A DNA stretch of 64,000 nucleotides from positions 6,391,575 through 6,455,574 of the forward strand of contig OX442324.1 of the NCBI GenBank assembly GCA_949358305.1, read 5' to 3'. This stretch comes from Strigamia acuminata (Eukaryota > Arthropoda > Chilopoda > Geophilomorpha > Linotaeniidae). Under the pieces are notes generated by a model. The model was not told the DNA's origin, searched no databases, and worked only from the letters and a program-made list of their open reading frames with translations. The position numbers were made by a program, and so were the translations under genes. This document shows, one piece after another, positions 22,601-33,497 of this stretch (positions are counted from its first letter, which is position 1; each line of letters starts with the position of its first letter).

Positions 22601-24892
22601 TCGTAACCACGGTTGAGGCAACCCGTTTCCTAAATTCGCACCAGCCACAGCCCAGCTCCAAAACAGTCGTCCGAGAGATTGTTATGGCGTTTAGTTCTGT
22701 GGATAGCAACGACAGCTTGAAATGTCGTCACTTTTTGTAAAAGTGGCGATGTCGAGCGTGGTCGACACGAAAATTTGAGAGATTGATTTGTTTAAATTGA
22801 AGTGGTTGGTTGCCTTAGTATTTTTTGATCGTAGGTGGTTATTTAGATTGATTGGTAGCTATGGATTTTGACTACCGTTAAGTTGACTTAATGTGATTAA
22901 TGAATTATTATTGTTATTTTTTTTATAATAGGTGAAAGTTTTATATGTACGCAATTTAACTTCGGAGGTAACGGAAGAGAAGTTAAAAGAATCGTTCGAG
23001 TTTTTTGGTAAAGTGGAAAGGGTGAAAAAGATCAAAGACTATGCGTTCGTACATTTCGAGGAACGCGACCACGCTTTAAAGGCGATGGAAGATCTGAATG
23101 GGAGGGATTTTTGCGGTGCTAGCGTAGAGGTGTCGTTGGCAAAGCCGCCTTCGGATAAGAAGAAGAAAGAGGAGCAGTTAAGAGCGAGAGAGCGAAGGAT
23201 GCTGGCCATCATGCAACAGAGGCAAGGGTTGGTTCCCAATCTGATTGGAGGCGCACAGTCGTTACACTTAATTTGATCGGCATTTTCTCCCTGTCTTTCT
23301 ATTTACAGTATGGTACCTCCTCGTGGACGTGGCATGCGTGGTCCCCCTGGTCGCGATTACGGTAATGCACGGCACCATTTTGTTTTGACTCTTGTATTTA
23401 TATTTTCGACATTTCCCTTCGGTTTTTCTATTTAAATTTTCGGGAAATAATTGCATGCGCTAAAACTTTGTTGGAGCATACTTGGAGAGGTCAAAAGTTG
23501 ATTGATTAGTTATTAGTTACCTATTTGTGAATGCATGAATCGTTTTATTCTTTACTATACTTCATATTCCCGGCATGTTTTTAAAGGACCCTTTTCAACT
23601 AACTGATGGCTAAATGTTTTTGCCATAGATTATGACTACGACTACTACGGCTATGGCGACTATCGCGGTGGCTATGCAGACCCTTACTATGACGATTACT
23701 ATCGATACGACGATTATTATGACTACAGCTATGGACCAGGACCCCGAGGTCGAGGCCGAGGTGGCCCCGATAGGGTGGGTGACGCGATGCATTGAAGCGG
23801 GGCTGCATGCGCTTCTTATGCCGGGGACACACTAGGCGCGGTGCGGCGCGAATTGCGTCGCTTAGCGATTTTGACGTCTTCAAAAACTGACGTCAGGTCT
23901 CGCCTGATTGGCTGCAATCAAAATCCAGACCAAAAAGTACTTGGTGCATGTACTTTGTGGTCTGCGATTTGGTCGCAGCCAATCGGGTGTGACCTGAAGT
24001 CCGTTTTTGATGACTCCAAAATCGCTAAGCGAAGCGGCGCGAATCGCATCGCGCCTAGTGTGTCTCCAGCATTAGCTCTTCATATCCGAGCCTGAGAATC
24101 GCTCTTGTAGCCGATGTTAAACCCTGTTTTTTTTGTTGCGACCAATGCAAGCCGGGAATCTGTTTTTAAGTTCCCCGATTGGCTACGTGGTTTAATTCAC
24201 ATGCTCCACAATGTAATCGCTCTTTTATTTTTCTTTAATTTGTTTGATTTATCTCTGCTGATGCCGTTTGCTTCGTGCGCAGAGGCTCGGATATGACGCA
24301 AAGTTGTGTTGTATTGTGTTGGGATGGGTGTAACCACATTTCAGCTCCAAAGCGGTTGTCGAAGTGACCGCTTTGGCGTTTCCTATGTGGAGAGCAACGG
24401 CGGATCGCTATGTCACCGCTTTACTATGAATTTAAAGTGGCGATACGAAATCTTGCCCACAATTTTGATTGATTTTGAATAATTTATTGATTTGTATGAA
24501 TGAAATTGTGTTATTTCGAAGGTCTAATTGAGTTTGTTTGTTTTTAGGCACGTGGGCGTGGTGGTCCGGTTCCACGGGGTCGCGCCGGTGGCCCCCCAGC
24601 CCGTGGCCGGGGAGCTATGGGAACCCGCGCTCGAGGGGGGCGTGGAGGCCGTGGGGGTTCAGCCGGCCGTGGTCGGGGAAACTTAGCCGGTAAGCGCAAG
24701 TTTGATGGTGGACACCAGAACCAGGGGGACAGTAAGCGGCGCTACCAGAATAACTCTGGGCAGAACTGGGGCAATCAGCCCATCCCCCAGCAGCCCCTGG
24801 ATAGCTCGAACAACTACAGCAACAACTATGGTGGGAGTTCAGGTGGAGATGCCCAGTGGTACCAGGATTCCTACGGCCAGCAATGGGGTTAA
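19625..24892 (+). CDS. Syp: SYNCRIP / hnRNP Q-R family RNA-binding protein
   Basis: Exons: 19625-19668, 19734-19897, 20017-20246, 20331-20438, 20566-20742, then either 21319-21454 or 21777-21912, 22340-22545, 22932-23227, 23309-23361, 23629-23774, 24548-24892. With one alternative exon this gives 1905 nt, 634 residues. Order: acidic N-terminal hnRNP Q/R domain (about 20-150), RRM1 (from about 183, with VFVGKIPKD and GYAFITFC), RRM2 (LFVGNIPK and GFCFLEY), RRM3 (VLYVRNL and YAFVHF), a DYD/YYGY tyrosine-rich stretch, an RGG/RGRG region and a Q/N-rich tail ending YGQQWG, all typical of the family. It binds mRNA in ribonucleoprotein granules and nucleus, controlling stability, localisation and translation. 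The start at 19625 is in frame across the first intron; ATG 19735 would give 619 residues and may be used too. Missing the weak donor at 23227 would lead to a stop at 23276 and a product without RGG. Confidence 0.93.
21319..21454 (+). other. SYNCRIP alternative exon A
   Basis: 136 nt, entered in phase 0 and left in phase 1, flanked by good AG and GT. It encodes [10 protein letters not shown] then the start of RRM2 with RNP2 LFVGNIPK and ends in KLA. It has exactly the same length and phases as 21777-21912, and its protein is alignable with that one along its length. Including both would shift the frame. Confidence 0.85.
21777..21912 (+). other. SYNCRIP alternative exon B
   Basis: 136 nt, the same phases as exon A. 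It encodes [14 protein letters not shown] then RNP2 [14 protein letters not shown] and ends in KHA. It looks closer to the usual family sequence (NNHEIR..K.IGV) than exon A. It joins the exon at 22340 equally well. Confidence 0.85.
23819..24071. mobile_element. Foldback MITE, PIF/Harbinger-like, copy 1
   Basis: A 253-bp near-palindrome in the last SYNCRIP intron. The two arms of about 120 bp are inverted copies (TGCCGGGGACACACTAGGCG against TGCTGGAGACACACTAGGCG, continuing through CTTAGCGATTTTG and GATTGGCTGC). TTA flanks it on both sides (23816-23818, 24072-24074), the target type of PIF/Harbinger elements. A second copy is at 33217-33408. Confidence 0.85.
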
Positions 24893-26265
24893 AGGAAAAA
24901 AAAATTGTTTAGCATCACGGATTTTTTTTTTTTTAAGAAAAAAATTTCAAAAAAAATACAAAAAACAAAAGCAAAAAAAAAAACTAAATAAAACAAAATC
25001 AAGTAAAGAACTGAACCCCTGGCCAGAAACTTTTCATACAAAATTTTTTGGGGGAAGAACCGTTTTATATAAGAAAAAAGATATAAGAGAATGTGTTTAC
25101 GTCCTCCCTCGCTCCGAGTGTGGACAATCGAGTGGACGAAACGAGCGTCGCTGCTCCATAATAGATTGTTTTCATATTTGTGTTTAGAAAAGATTTTTTT
25201 AAAATTATTTAATTGATTGATTAATTAGTTATTAGTAGTTTGGAAACAAAAAATGAAGCTCAAAATTTAATCAAGTCCATGTACCACTGTTTTAACTTGT
25301 AGATTTATATTTCTTCCCCGTAATTTTTTTTTTTACTCAATCGACTGTTGCTCCCCCCGAGTTCTGAGTGAATGACATCATAGGGGATATAATGTTTAAC
25401 GAAAATGGAAACGGCAAATACATTTGTTTGAACATTTGGTTGTTTGGCATGCTAAAAAAAATAAATTTTGCATAATTTTGTTTAAATTTGAAAAATTGAA
25501 TATGGAAAATTATTTTAAAAGAAAAAAAAATTAGAAATAGAAAAAATATACTTTAATTTTAAGGTATTTGCTAAGAACAAAATTGTGGAATGTGTTGTCG
25601 GGGTGGCCATATTTGATGACAAAGGTTGTTTTTAATGTTTTGGTTTTTTAGCCGCCAATTTTTCCTCTCCTCTTCCGTACTTTTATTTGAAAATTTTATT
25701 TTTAACTAAAGGAAAATTGTAAGATAAGTTGGGAGAAAAAAAATACGAAAAAAAGTAATTAACTTGTGCCCGTTTAGTGTAAATTTTCTTTCCTCCACGT
25801 TAATTATTTGTGTGGTGTTTATTTTTTTTTTATTTTTTTTTTCCTGTTTATTTTATTTAAAAAATTTGTCCCAATTTTATTTAGTCTTCGCTTGGCCAGC
25901 AGCACAATTTGATCACAAGTGTTTGGCTTGAATATTCTTAATATCAGCCGACTAAACTTGGTAGTCTTTGTTATTTGGTGTATTCTTTGGTAATGTCTTC
26001 AATAAAGTAAACAAAGTTTTTAGCCAAATTCGCTGAGCTTTTTCTGAATTTTTTCAAAATCGTGTGTCAAAAATTTTTGCATTAGGCAGAGTGGGCTGTG
26101 CCAGGCAAGCTTGCACCTTAGCACGTTCCAAGATGTAGGGTTTTCCTCCAGTCGATGAGTTTTGGAAGTATTAAACAAAAAAAATTCTAAATGTGTGTGT
26201 TTGTTCCGTGGGTGTTGAATTATAATAATGGGATGAATTTTTCTTTCTCTTCTCTCTCTCTCTCT

Positions 26266-26297
<32 letters not shown>

Positions 26298-28172
26298 TTT
26301 TTGCTGACTTTTGGGTGTTTCACGCAGTGCTCATCTCAATGTGTTCACCGAGTGATCAAGCAGTGGAAGCATGACGATGCGAAGAGTTGGCAAAGTGTTT
26401 CTTGCAACGGTACTGCTTCACATAAACCATGGTATACATGCTCGGTGCATTTTCTTTCCCATTTCTTATTGACGAGCCTGTCATGTACAGACATTTTCAT
26501 CTTCATCATCTGTCAGCTGACAAAGAAAAATCCTTCCTCCCCATAAAAAGTATTTTTTTTTCTTTTTCTTTTTTTTTCTTCGAAAATGTAAAATTGTACG
26601 ACAAAAAATATTGTGAAATAAAAATGTGCTCTTGAGCATATTAAAATAATTTAATTTAATATGAAATTTCGGAAAATTGGTTCTCTTTTTATTTGTTTTT
26701 ATATTGATTTAGGTATTCGGTTTACTATTGGTTTTGATTACTTATTAGGAATTGTAAAAAAAAAAAAGTATTCAGGTGCAAGTTTGCCTGATTGATTAGA
26801 GTCTTCAAAGTTGGAAGGATTCCATTTACTACGGTAGTAGAAAAAATTTTCTATTTTGTTTTTCATTTTTTAATTTGTTTTGCCAAACGTTACACCAAAA
26901 ATACGAAACTGCAAAGTTGATGTGTCTCTACTTGGCATTTTCGTGGAGGCCCCCAAATTGTTAATTCCCTGCCCCGCAAAACCAAACTTTCCAAACACAC
27001 TTTTTCTGCCTTGAAGCTCTAGTGCATTGTTTTTTGCGTTAATACTAATTTATCTTTGTTTTTTTCACCCTCCTGGACAAAAGCCAACTCAAAAGATGGT
27101 AGGAAAACGTGTCATTTGAATCACACAAATGTGTCGAGGCCGTTTTGGCTGACAATTGGAAATGTGTTGGCGGAACCAGTCTTCCAACATATAGGTTACA
27201 TGTCACCGCACGAATCGGGCAACAAGAATACCGCTCTGGTGGAAAGGAACAGCACCTGTTGAGATCAAAGTAGGCGAATCAACAGGTCAGTGCTTCGATC
27301 ATGTTGTGCAAACAATTTAAAAAGTTCTCAATTGTGGCTGCATTGCAGGCGAAGCAACCGGTAGGACGATGCGTCGACACATTTTCCTAACATTTTTGGC
27401 CTAAATTAGGCCTGATTAAACAATACTACTGCTCCGTTAGGAGATTTTGTTGTTCGTTGGACAATGATGGATTGATTGTTTTCTTCATTCGGTGGCCGTT
27501 TGTCGTTACTTTTAAAATGGACAAATCTGTTTAATAAATGTATTTGACACGAAAAATTTTAATATCAGATATACGTCATTATTATTGTAAAATTTATATA
27601 TATCTACACATATATATTAATAAAAAGAGTTTGTGGTTTTTCTTAGTTTTTATCTTGTTTGTTTTCTTTTTCTTCGGAGTAAAAAGAGCGATGTCCTCTT
27701 TGCATATTGATTGCGACCTAAATTGAAGTCAACCTGAAAACCCGACGGATATTACGAAGGTCCAGAGATGAGCGCATGAAAATTCATTTATTGCGATGAA
27801 GTGAAAAGAGATGGAGAAATTATCTTTATAGTTGATGTTGATTGATGTTTTTGTTGCTGCGCACGAATTCAGATATACGAGCTTGGTTGTTGACCCCGGG
27901 TGTATGGCTACGGTTATTAAAAAGAGTTGTTCGCGTCGGTTCAACGGCACGTGTAAAGTTCTATTTTCAGGCTTGAGGCATCGAAGGCGACGGTGGACGT
28001 TCGGTACTTCCCGTTCTTTTTGCGGCAGGCGAAGAGATAAGCAGGAACCACACCCTGTGCATTGACGCGAGAAAGTGAATGGTCACTATCTAACCGAGAT
28101 ACTCGAATAATGTCCGTGAACCGAGAAGTAAAAATTAGCAATAAAAAATGGAGACACAGTTTGACCAGTCGG
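24893..28172. other. SYNCRIP 3' UTR and intergenic spacer
   Basis: The first kilobase is AT-rich and probably the SYNCRIP 3' UTR (AATAAA at 24987 and again at about 26001). A CT/poly-T tract follows (26243-26302). From 26300 to 28170 I see open frames of fewer than 90 codons without family features, and no gene I would support. A non-coding RNA cannot be excluded. Confidence 0.5.
26243..26302. repeat. (CT)n and poly-T tract
   Basis: TCTCTCTCTC followed by about 45 T residues with few interruptions. Confidence 0.9.
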
Positions 28173-28180
28173 TATATATA
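28173..28180 (+). promoter_or_regulatory. TATA box of the KPSY-repeat gene
   Basis: GGTATATATATCGAGG, about 50 bases upstream of the ATG at 28226. A strong TATA box fits a highly expressed structural protein gene, as also seen for the two GY-rich peptides. Confidence 0.65.
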
Positions 28181-28225
28181 TCGAGGCATTTCGAGCCAAG
28201 TCAGCAACAGTTGCCACTTCACAAG

Positions 28226-29165
28226 ATGGTGAGTACACACACACGCGCTTGTTGCAACCATAGAGTAAAGATACTATTATCTTTACTCTATGTTGCCACC
28301 TTAGAGTAATGATAATATTATCCTTACTCTATGTTGCCACTTTCTCCTCTTTAAGTAGTGTAAAGTTTTTCTTTAATGATTTTTCTTTCATCTTTTGTAG
28401 AAATTGATCATTTTTTTCGTCGCGCTCTCTTTCGGTGCTGCACTCGTCAGCAGCGATGATTACGGTTATAAAGAGATGCATTACGAACCCAGTTACGGCT
28501 ACGAATACAAGAAGCCAAGCTACGACTACGAATACAAGAAACCAAGCTACGGCTACGAATACAAGAAACCCAGCTACGACTACGAATACAAGAAACCAAG
28601 TTATGGTTACGAACACAAGAAGCCAAGTTACGATTACGAATACAAGAAACCAAGTTACGGCTACGAGTACAAGAAACCTAGCTACGACTACGAATACAAG
28701 AAACCAAGTTACGGCTACGAATACAAGAAGCCCAGCTATGACTACGGATACGAGCACAAACCCAGCTACGAACACGGATATGAACACGAATATGAACACA
28801 AGAAACCAAGCTATGGTTACGGGTATAAAGAAGTGAGTTACGACCACGGGTACGATTACAAGAAACCTAGTTACGAACACGAATACAAGAAGCCCAGTTA
28901 TGGTTATTACGAACCAGAATACAAGAAACCGAGCTACGGTTATGAGTATAAGAAGAAACCCAGTTACGACTACAAACCAATGTACGAAAAACCGAGCTAC
29001 GGCTACAAAGAAGTTAGTTACGAATACAAGAAGCCCAGTTATGGTTATGAGCACAAGGAACCAAGTTATGGGTACGAATACAAGAAACCAAGTTATGGGT
29101 ACGAACACAAGGAGCCGAGCTATGGTTACGAATATAAGAAACCAAGTTACGGTTACGAGCACTAA
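28226..29165 (+). CDS. Secreted tyrosine-rich KPSY-repeat protein
   Basis: Exon 1 supplies only the ATG (28226-28228, ATG|GTGAGT); exon 2 is 28401-29165. The 255-residue product has a signal peptide (KLIIFFVALSFGAALVSS) and then consists almost wholly of repeats of the type KKPSYGYEY/KKPSYDYEY, about 22 PSY units, becoming less regular around residues 115-190 (HGYEHEYEHKK, KEVSY). There are no cysteines in the repeat region. Such K/P/S/Y repeats are found in cuticle, adhesive and silk-like structural proteins where tyrosines can be oxidised or cross-linked; a structural extracellular role is inference. The splice after the ATG resembles many arthropod cuticle protein genes. A poly(A) signal AATAAA is at 29231. 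I do not recognise an orthologue. Confidence 0.85.
28259..28341. repeat. Two tandem hairpins in the KPSY gene intron
   Basis: Two 40-bp tandem units, each an inverted repeat: AGAGTAAAGATA..TATCTTTACTCT and AGAGTAATGATA..TATCCTTACTCT, each followed by ATGTTGCCAC. They lie between the one-codon exon and exon 2. Confidence 0.85.
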
Positions 29166-29792
29166 ATTTAGAAGAATGTAAATACTTGTAAAAGTTTCAT
29201 ATGTAAATATAAACATACAATTTGTCATCAATAAAAGTTTAATTCGAAAAACTGTAAACATTAGTCAGTAAGAATAAATAAAGTACTTCTTTCAAATGTA
29301 ACAAAAACGTTCTTTATTTTTCTCAATAGTGTTTAATATTTTTTTTGAGCCGACTTCCCCGGCGCCAATTTGAAGCCCGGCGTTTATTCGGGCTCGGCGC
29401 ATAACCAAAAAATCGGCGATTTTTCGCAAAAAAAGGTAATTTTTCTGCAAAAATCACCATTTTTTCGCAAATAATCGCCGATTTTTGGGGTGCCCGGCGC
29501 TTAATCGGGGCTGACGCTAATTCTATTAATCGCCGATGACTGCCCGACGTTTTAATGAACCCAGGCATTTAAACGAGGCGGTACGGTATGCAAATACACT
29601 AGTGATGCCACCGCGTGACACATTCTGGCAACATGATAACATTCTTTTTCTTTATAAATATGTAAACACAAATTCAACAAACAATAAAATAATAAACATG
29701 AATGATTATGAATTACAAATTTCGCTCAGGGCTGAACTACGAACTATACACTAGTATTTTTAATTAAACAATAACTTCAACTCAGACTTCAC
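29166..29792. other. Spacer 3' of the KPSY gene
   Basis: Contains the 3' UTR and a segment (about 29350-29545) of short inverted and direct repeats around AAAAATCGGCGATTTTT and TTTTTCGCAAA, probably a small element. No gene seen. Confidence 0.5.
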
Positions 29793-30490
29793 TTACTTGT
29801 TAGAAGTGTAATCTTCTAAGTATGCCGGTCTCCTTCTAATCCTCATGGGTCGTGACTGCACCACCTCTAAATTAGGTAAGTGTGGTATTTGGACCTCCTC
29901 GCATCTGGTATCCGGAATCGCCTCAGTTAATGCTGTGGTCTGAATTTCTGGTGTTGTCTGGACTTCTGGAACTTCCAAGATGTCGCCCACTGGCTGGATG
30001 AACTGTTTCACATGCATGACGTTTCGTTTCAATGCTCGACCATTTGCTAGTATCCCCATCTGCAGCAGGGCTGGACTGGGAACAAATTTATTGCCGGGAA
30101 ATCTGGGTGTCCGGGCCACAATTAATGAAGTCGGGACAGGCCACAGCGGGCCGCGACAGGCCACAGCAGCCACGGGCCACCGGGAAACTCCCGGTAGCCC
30201 GCTGGGTCAGTCCAGCACTGATCTGCAGTCTAGTTTGGTGATCAATTCGGCTCCGTCGATTTCCTCGAGTACTTCCTCCATCTTTGGGAGACGGTGCCGA
30301 TATCTTTTCACTGCCTCGTTGACCACTCTCATATCCAAGCATATGTGATCTGAACCATCCAGCTTACTAACTGATACCATGGGTGATACCCATTCGGTGG
30401 GTCCATTTACCTACTCCATAATGTCTTGTTCCAAAAGATTATCTACTTCCACCTCCGCCTGTTTTCTTATATGGAATGGCACGCGTCTAA
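29793..30490 (-). pseudogene. Gypsy-type pol fragment X (RT start and integrase end)
   Basis: Minus strand. From 30490 to 30229 the reading frame gives the front of a reverse transcriptase (WVSPMVSV, LDMR.VN.A, LITKLDC). It then jumps to the C-terminal part of a pol polyprotein (29793-30065: LANGRALKRNVMH and a basic RIRRRPAYLEDY end with TAA). The middle of pol, including the catalytic RT motif and most of integrase, is missing, so this is a dead, internally deleted copy. A hAT MITE sits exactly at the junction. Confidence 0.7.
30066..30220. mobile_element. hAT MITE with 8-bp target duplication
   Basis: A 155-bp element with ends CAGGGCTGGACTGGG and, inverted, CAGTGCTGGACTGACCC, and internal palindromic CCGGGAAACTCCCGG. 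It is flanked by a perfect 8-bp duplication ATCTGCAG (30058-30065, 30221-30228). CAGGGCTGGACTG-type ends and 8-bp duplications are typical of hAT elements. It is inserted in pol fragment X. Confidence 0.9.
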
Positions 30491-30546
30491 CTGCCTGGGC
30501 TACCGGTCAAAAATGAGGTAGGAGGTAGGATGAGGTAGGAAGTTGG

Positions 30547-31445
30547 TTGAATTCACGCCCAATGGCTGCTATTTGCAATGGTTTAGAAGAATTTATAGAA
30601 TTAATAAGAGGTAGATTCGGTTTGAGGGAGCCAGCAGCAAGAATAATTGAAAAATTCCATCAAGCTGTGCAAACTAGAGGCGACTCTGCTAGTGCATTCG
30701 CGGCGAGAATAAAAGGAATGCTAGAGTTAACTAAAGATGAATTTAAACAATCAGATGAGCAGATAACTACCCTGCTTATCTCAAAATTAAGATGTGGATT
30801 AAGAGGTGACATTGCACGTGCAGTACTCCAGCTTGATGCCTTTAAAACCTTTAAGAGAGCAGTCGAGCGGGCGGCACAGCACGAGATGGATTTAAAATAT
30901 CTGGCAAGCCAAACCACAAAGACTTTAGAATAGCTAGAGGTTGCTAATACTCAGCAACAGCCTAAAGCTCCTAAAAACCAGAAGGCTGAACCTAAACAAG
31001 CGAGTACTTCAGAAGTCAATATGGCAGAATTAATAAAGCAACTTACAAGTTAGAAAAAAATGGCAGTTAGACATAAACAACTTAGCTACTACAGGCTTGG
31101 CTGTAGGGAAGCCATCCAGACAAATCGAAAAGAGATTATGCAATGAGGGCGGCCATTTTGCTGGGTTTTGTCAGAAATCCAGAGTCCAGACATTTATGGT
31201 TTTGCACATATTGCAACAAAAATGGCCACACCAAAAGTCATTGTGGGTTGAGGGAAAAACGACCTTCAAATTTTAATGGTAGGAAATCTTTCTACATCAG
31301 TAATGAACAGAATAAGGATAGATCAGAGACTAAACAGAGATATCAAAATGTTCAGGACTCTCGTTACGTTACAGATCCAAACTTCCTACTACGCTTAAAA
31401 AGGAATAAACCTGCATGTGTTGTGAAAACTGTATATCTTCCTTGA
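30547..31445 (+). pseudogene. Retrotransposon gag fragment, plus strand
   Basis: Two open pieces on the plus strand: 30547-30933, a helical capsid-like segment (FHQAVQTRGDSASAFAARIK type), and 31143-31445 with a zinc knuckle C-x2-C-x4-H-x4-C (CTYCNKNGHTKSHC). Stops and a frame change lie between, so gag is broken and no pol follows on this strand. It is in the opposite orientation to the flanking pol fragments, so it comes from a different element. Confidence 0.7.
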
Positions 31446-31737
31446 CTTCTCATCAAGTTCCAGTTGGTTAAATCCGTGCACCAAATCTAACTTTGAGAAA
31501 TACTTTGCCCCCTCAGCCAATGCAATCAGGTCCTCTAGTCGCGGCGCCGTGTGATGTACTCTCTTAATCACCAAATTCACTTCGCGTGGTTGACACATAA
31601 ACATATCACATCTGAGTCTGGATTCTTCGGTGTATCCACGCAGTGTATAGGAGAGACCCATGGCGTGGGTCCCATATCCTCCCTAATTTGTTCTATTTGT
31701 ACCATCAAATCTCGTTCTTTCTCCACCTTCTTTTGTA

Positions 31738-31946
31738 CAGTCGTGGACAAAAAAACTTTTTTTTTGTTTAGCTGTTATAAGTTTATCTATCATTATTTGC
31801 CCGATCTATCTTTTAATACTGTTGTTAGGATAAGACGAGAGACCGAGTCAATATTGATGTCATTAAATCTCAATGGATTTTTATGCCACTTGGTAGGTAA
31901 ACTTAAAACAGCTAAACTGAAGGGAAGTTTTTTTTGTCCACGACTG
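31738..31946. mobile_element. Tc1/mariner MITE inside fragment Y
   Basis: A 209-bp element with near-perfect terminal inverted repeats (CAGTCGTGGACAAAAAAACT at the left and its complement at the right), flanked by TA (31736-31737 and 31947-31948). Non-coding. It splits the reverse transcriptase reading frame of fragment Y. Confidence 0.92.
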
Positions 31947-33216
31947 TACATTAAAAGGCAATGGCCGATATCGCTGAGCCACCGGTGCCACTCCCTCAGT
32001 CATATGCAAGTGGACCTGACAGTCTTTTGAGTTTCCCACTACTTGGAATAATTCTGGATACTGTTCTTCGACTATGGTATTCACCATCTTCATTATCCCT
32101 AACCGCTGTGCTGTTGTAGCTCAAAAGCGAATCCACCTGACAATCGACCACATAAATCACCGTCTCTGTCGTACTTGATGTTCCATACTGAAGATCCACG
32201 CTCATCCGTCCTAACAACGGTAAAGACGTCGTCGAACCGTACGTCATTAGTTTTGCTGAGCTTCCTTTCAAAGTTGGTCTCGGTTTCATTGCTTGGTACA
32301 CCTCTCTACTTAAAATATCCACAGATATCAATAATAAACCTAACCTCCACTTACCCATCACCAACTGCACTTCTGGCATCCTCTTCCTAACATCCTCAAC
32401 TGCACTTCTGGTATCTTCCTCCTCCTTCCATCCTTATCAGAGCATACACCAATTGCAAATATTTCCTCATCAACATCAAACTCCTCCACCACACTGACCT
32501 TCTGCCCACTCCGACTGGTTGACGCTCTTTGATCTACAAAACCGCATAAAATGGCCCACCTTTCCACAGCCTTAACACGTGATATTTTTCGCCGGACAGT
32601 CCTGTGGCCCTGGGTGTGGCTAGGTGCGCCCACAGTTGGAGCACTTCCTCCGCCCTTCACCACCTCATGGAGACTATCACTCCGTGGTGCATTCTGCCCA
32701 CCACGTCCGGTGTTTGCCCTTTTATTATTCCGCCCAAACTTCGCAGCACTCTCTCTGTGTTCAGTATTATTAGCTCAAACCAGATTAACCTCACCACTGT
32801 CCGCCACCTCCACTCCCTCCATCTGCTTGGCTTGCCAGTCCAAAACCTCGTATCCTCGGCCGAGGTCTAAGAAATCATTCAATGTTAGCGTACTGTCTTG
32901 CAAACCCTGACGGCGTAAGCGGTCCATTTTAGTCCCGTGATTTTACTCTGTCAACCGAATGAAAATCACACCTTACTGCCAGGTAGTGCAGCCGCAGCAC
33001 ATGGTACTGGTCTAGCGTCTCCATTGCTTCCTGTCTAATCACACAAAATGTGTGCATGCAAAACTCCATGTTTTTGCGGAATAAAATACATAGTCAAAAT
33101 GTCCTTAATCTCCTTGTAACTATGCTGTCCCTCTTTCTGCAAAGTCTCATAAATTGTATACACCTACTCACCCATGTAATGTAGCAAGGCCGCCATCTTC
33201 CGTTTGTCTCCTACGA

Positions 33217-33408
33217 TGCCAGCGGCAATCATATGCAGCGCGATCGTTGCAAAGCGATTTTGACGTCATCAAAAATAACATCAGGTCACCTGATTGGCTG
33301 CAATCAAAATCGCAGCCAATTCCGTAAGACCTGACATCATTTTTGAGGACGTCAAAATCGCTTTGTGACGCAATTCGTGCTGCCATCGCTCCTGGTGTGT
33401 CTCTAGCA
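33217..33408. mobile_element. Foldback MITE, copy 2
   Basis: A shorter, diverged copy of the 23819-24071 element: inverted arms with AAAGCGATTTTGACGTCATC and CCTGATTGGCTGCAATC, ends TGCC... and ...GTGTGTCTCTAGCA. No clear target duplication remains. It is inserted in the gag part of fragment Y. Confidence 0.8.
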
Positions 33409-33497
33409 CAATCCAATCCAATCAACCTCACACGCCAACACAGTCCTAATCCCCAGAGTTCGTCCTTATTCGCCTCGTCCCATCCTTGTCACCAATG

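Larger units (their letters stand above)
31395..33497 (-). pseudogene. Gypsy-type retroelement remnant Y (gag to RT)
   Basis: Read on the minus strand from right to left: LTR edge and primer-binding-like sequence (TTGGTGACAAGGATGG, just below 33497); degenerate gag (MAALLHYMGE, YKEIKDILT around 33030-33200); a protease-region stretch (31996-32379 with VDCQVDSLLS); the start of reverse transcriptase (31881-32093, PVAQRYRPLPF); and the RT core start (31395-31661, YFSKLDLVHGFNQLELDE). It has several stops and frame changes and two inserted MITEs (31738-31946, 33217-33408). It contains a second copy of the RT region also seen in fragment X, so X and Y are different elements. Not functional. Confidence 0.75.

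Noticed and set aside
23599-23883. His/Arg-rich and Val/Ile-rich minus-strand frames
   Set aside because: Shadows of the Tyr/Asp-rich SYNCRIP exon 23629-23774 and the edge of the foldback MITE.
26301-26635. Two overlapping plus-strand frames with Cys/His and hydrophobic residues
   Set aside because: Short, no family match, flanked by poly-T tracts; no splice or promoter signs strong enough to call a gene.
28329-29261. A 310-codon open frame on the minus strand, hydrophobic (FLVFV.IT repeats)
   Set aside because: It is the antisense shadow of the KPSY repeat: a regular repeat without stops on the sense strand also leaves the antisense frame open. There is no separate start context or domain.
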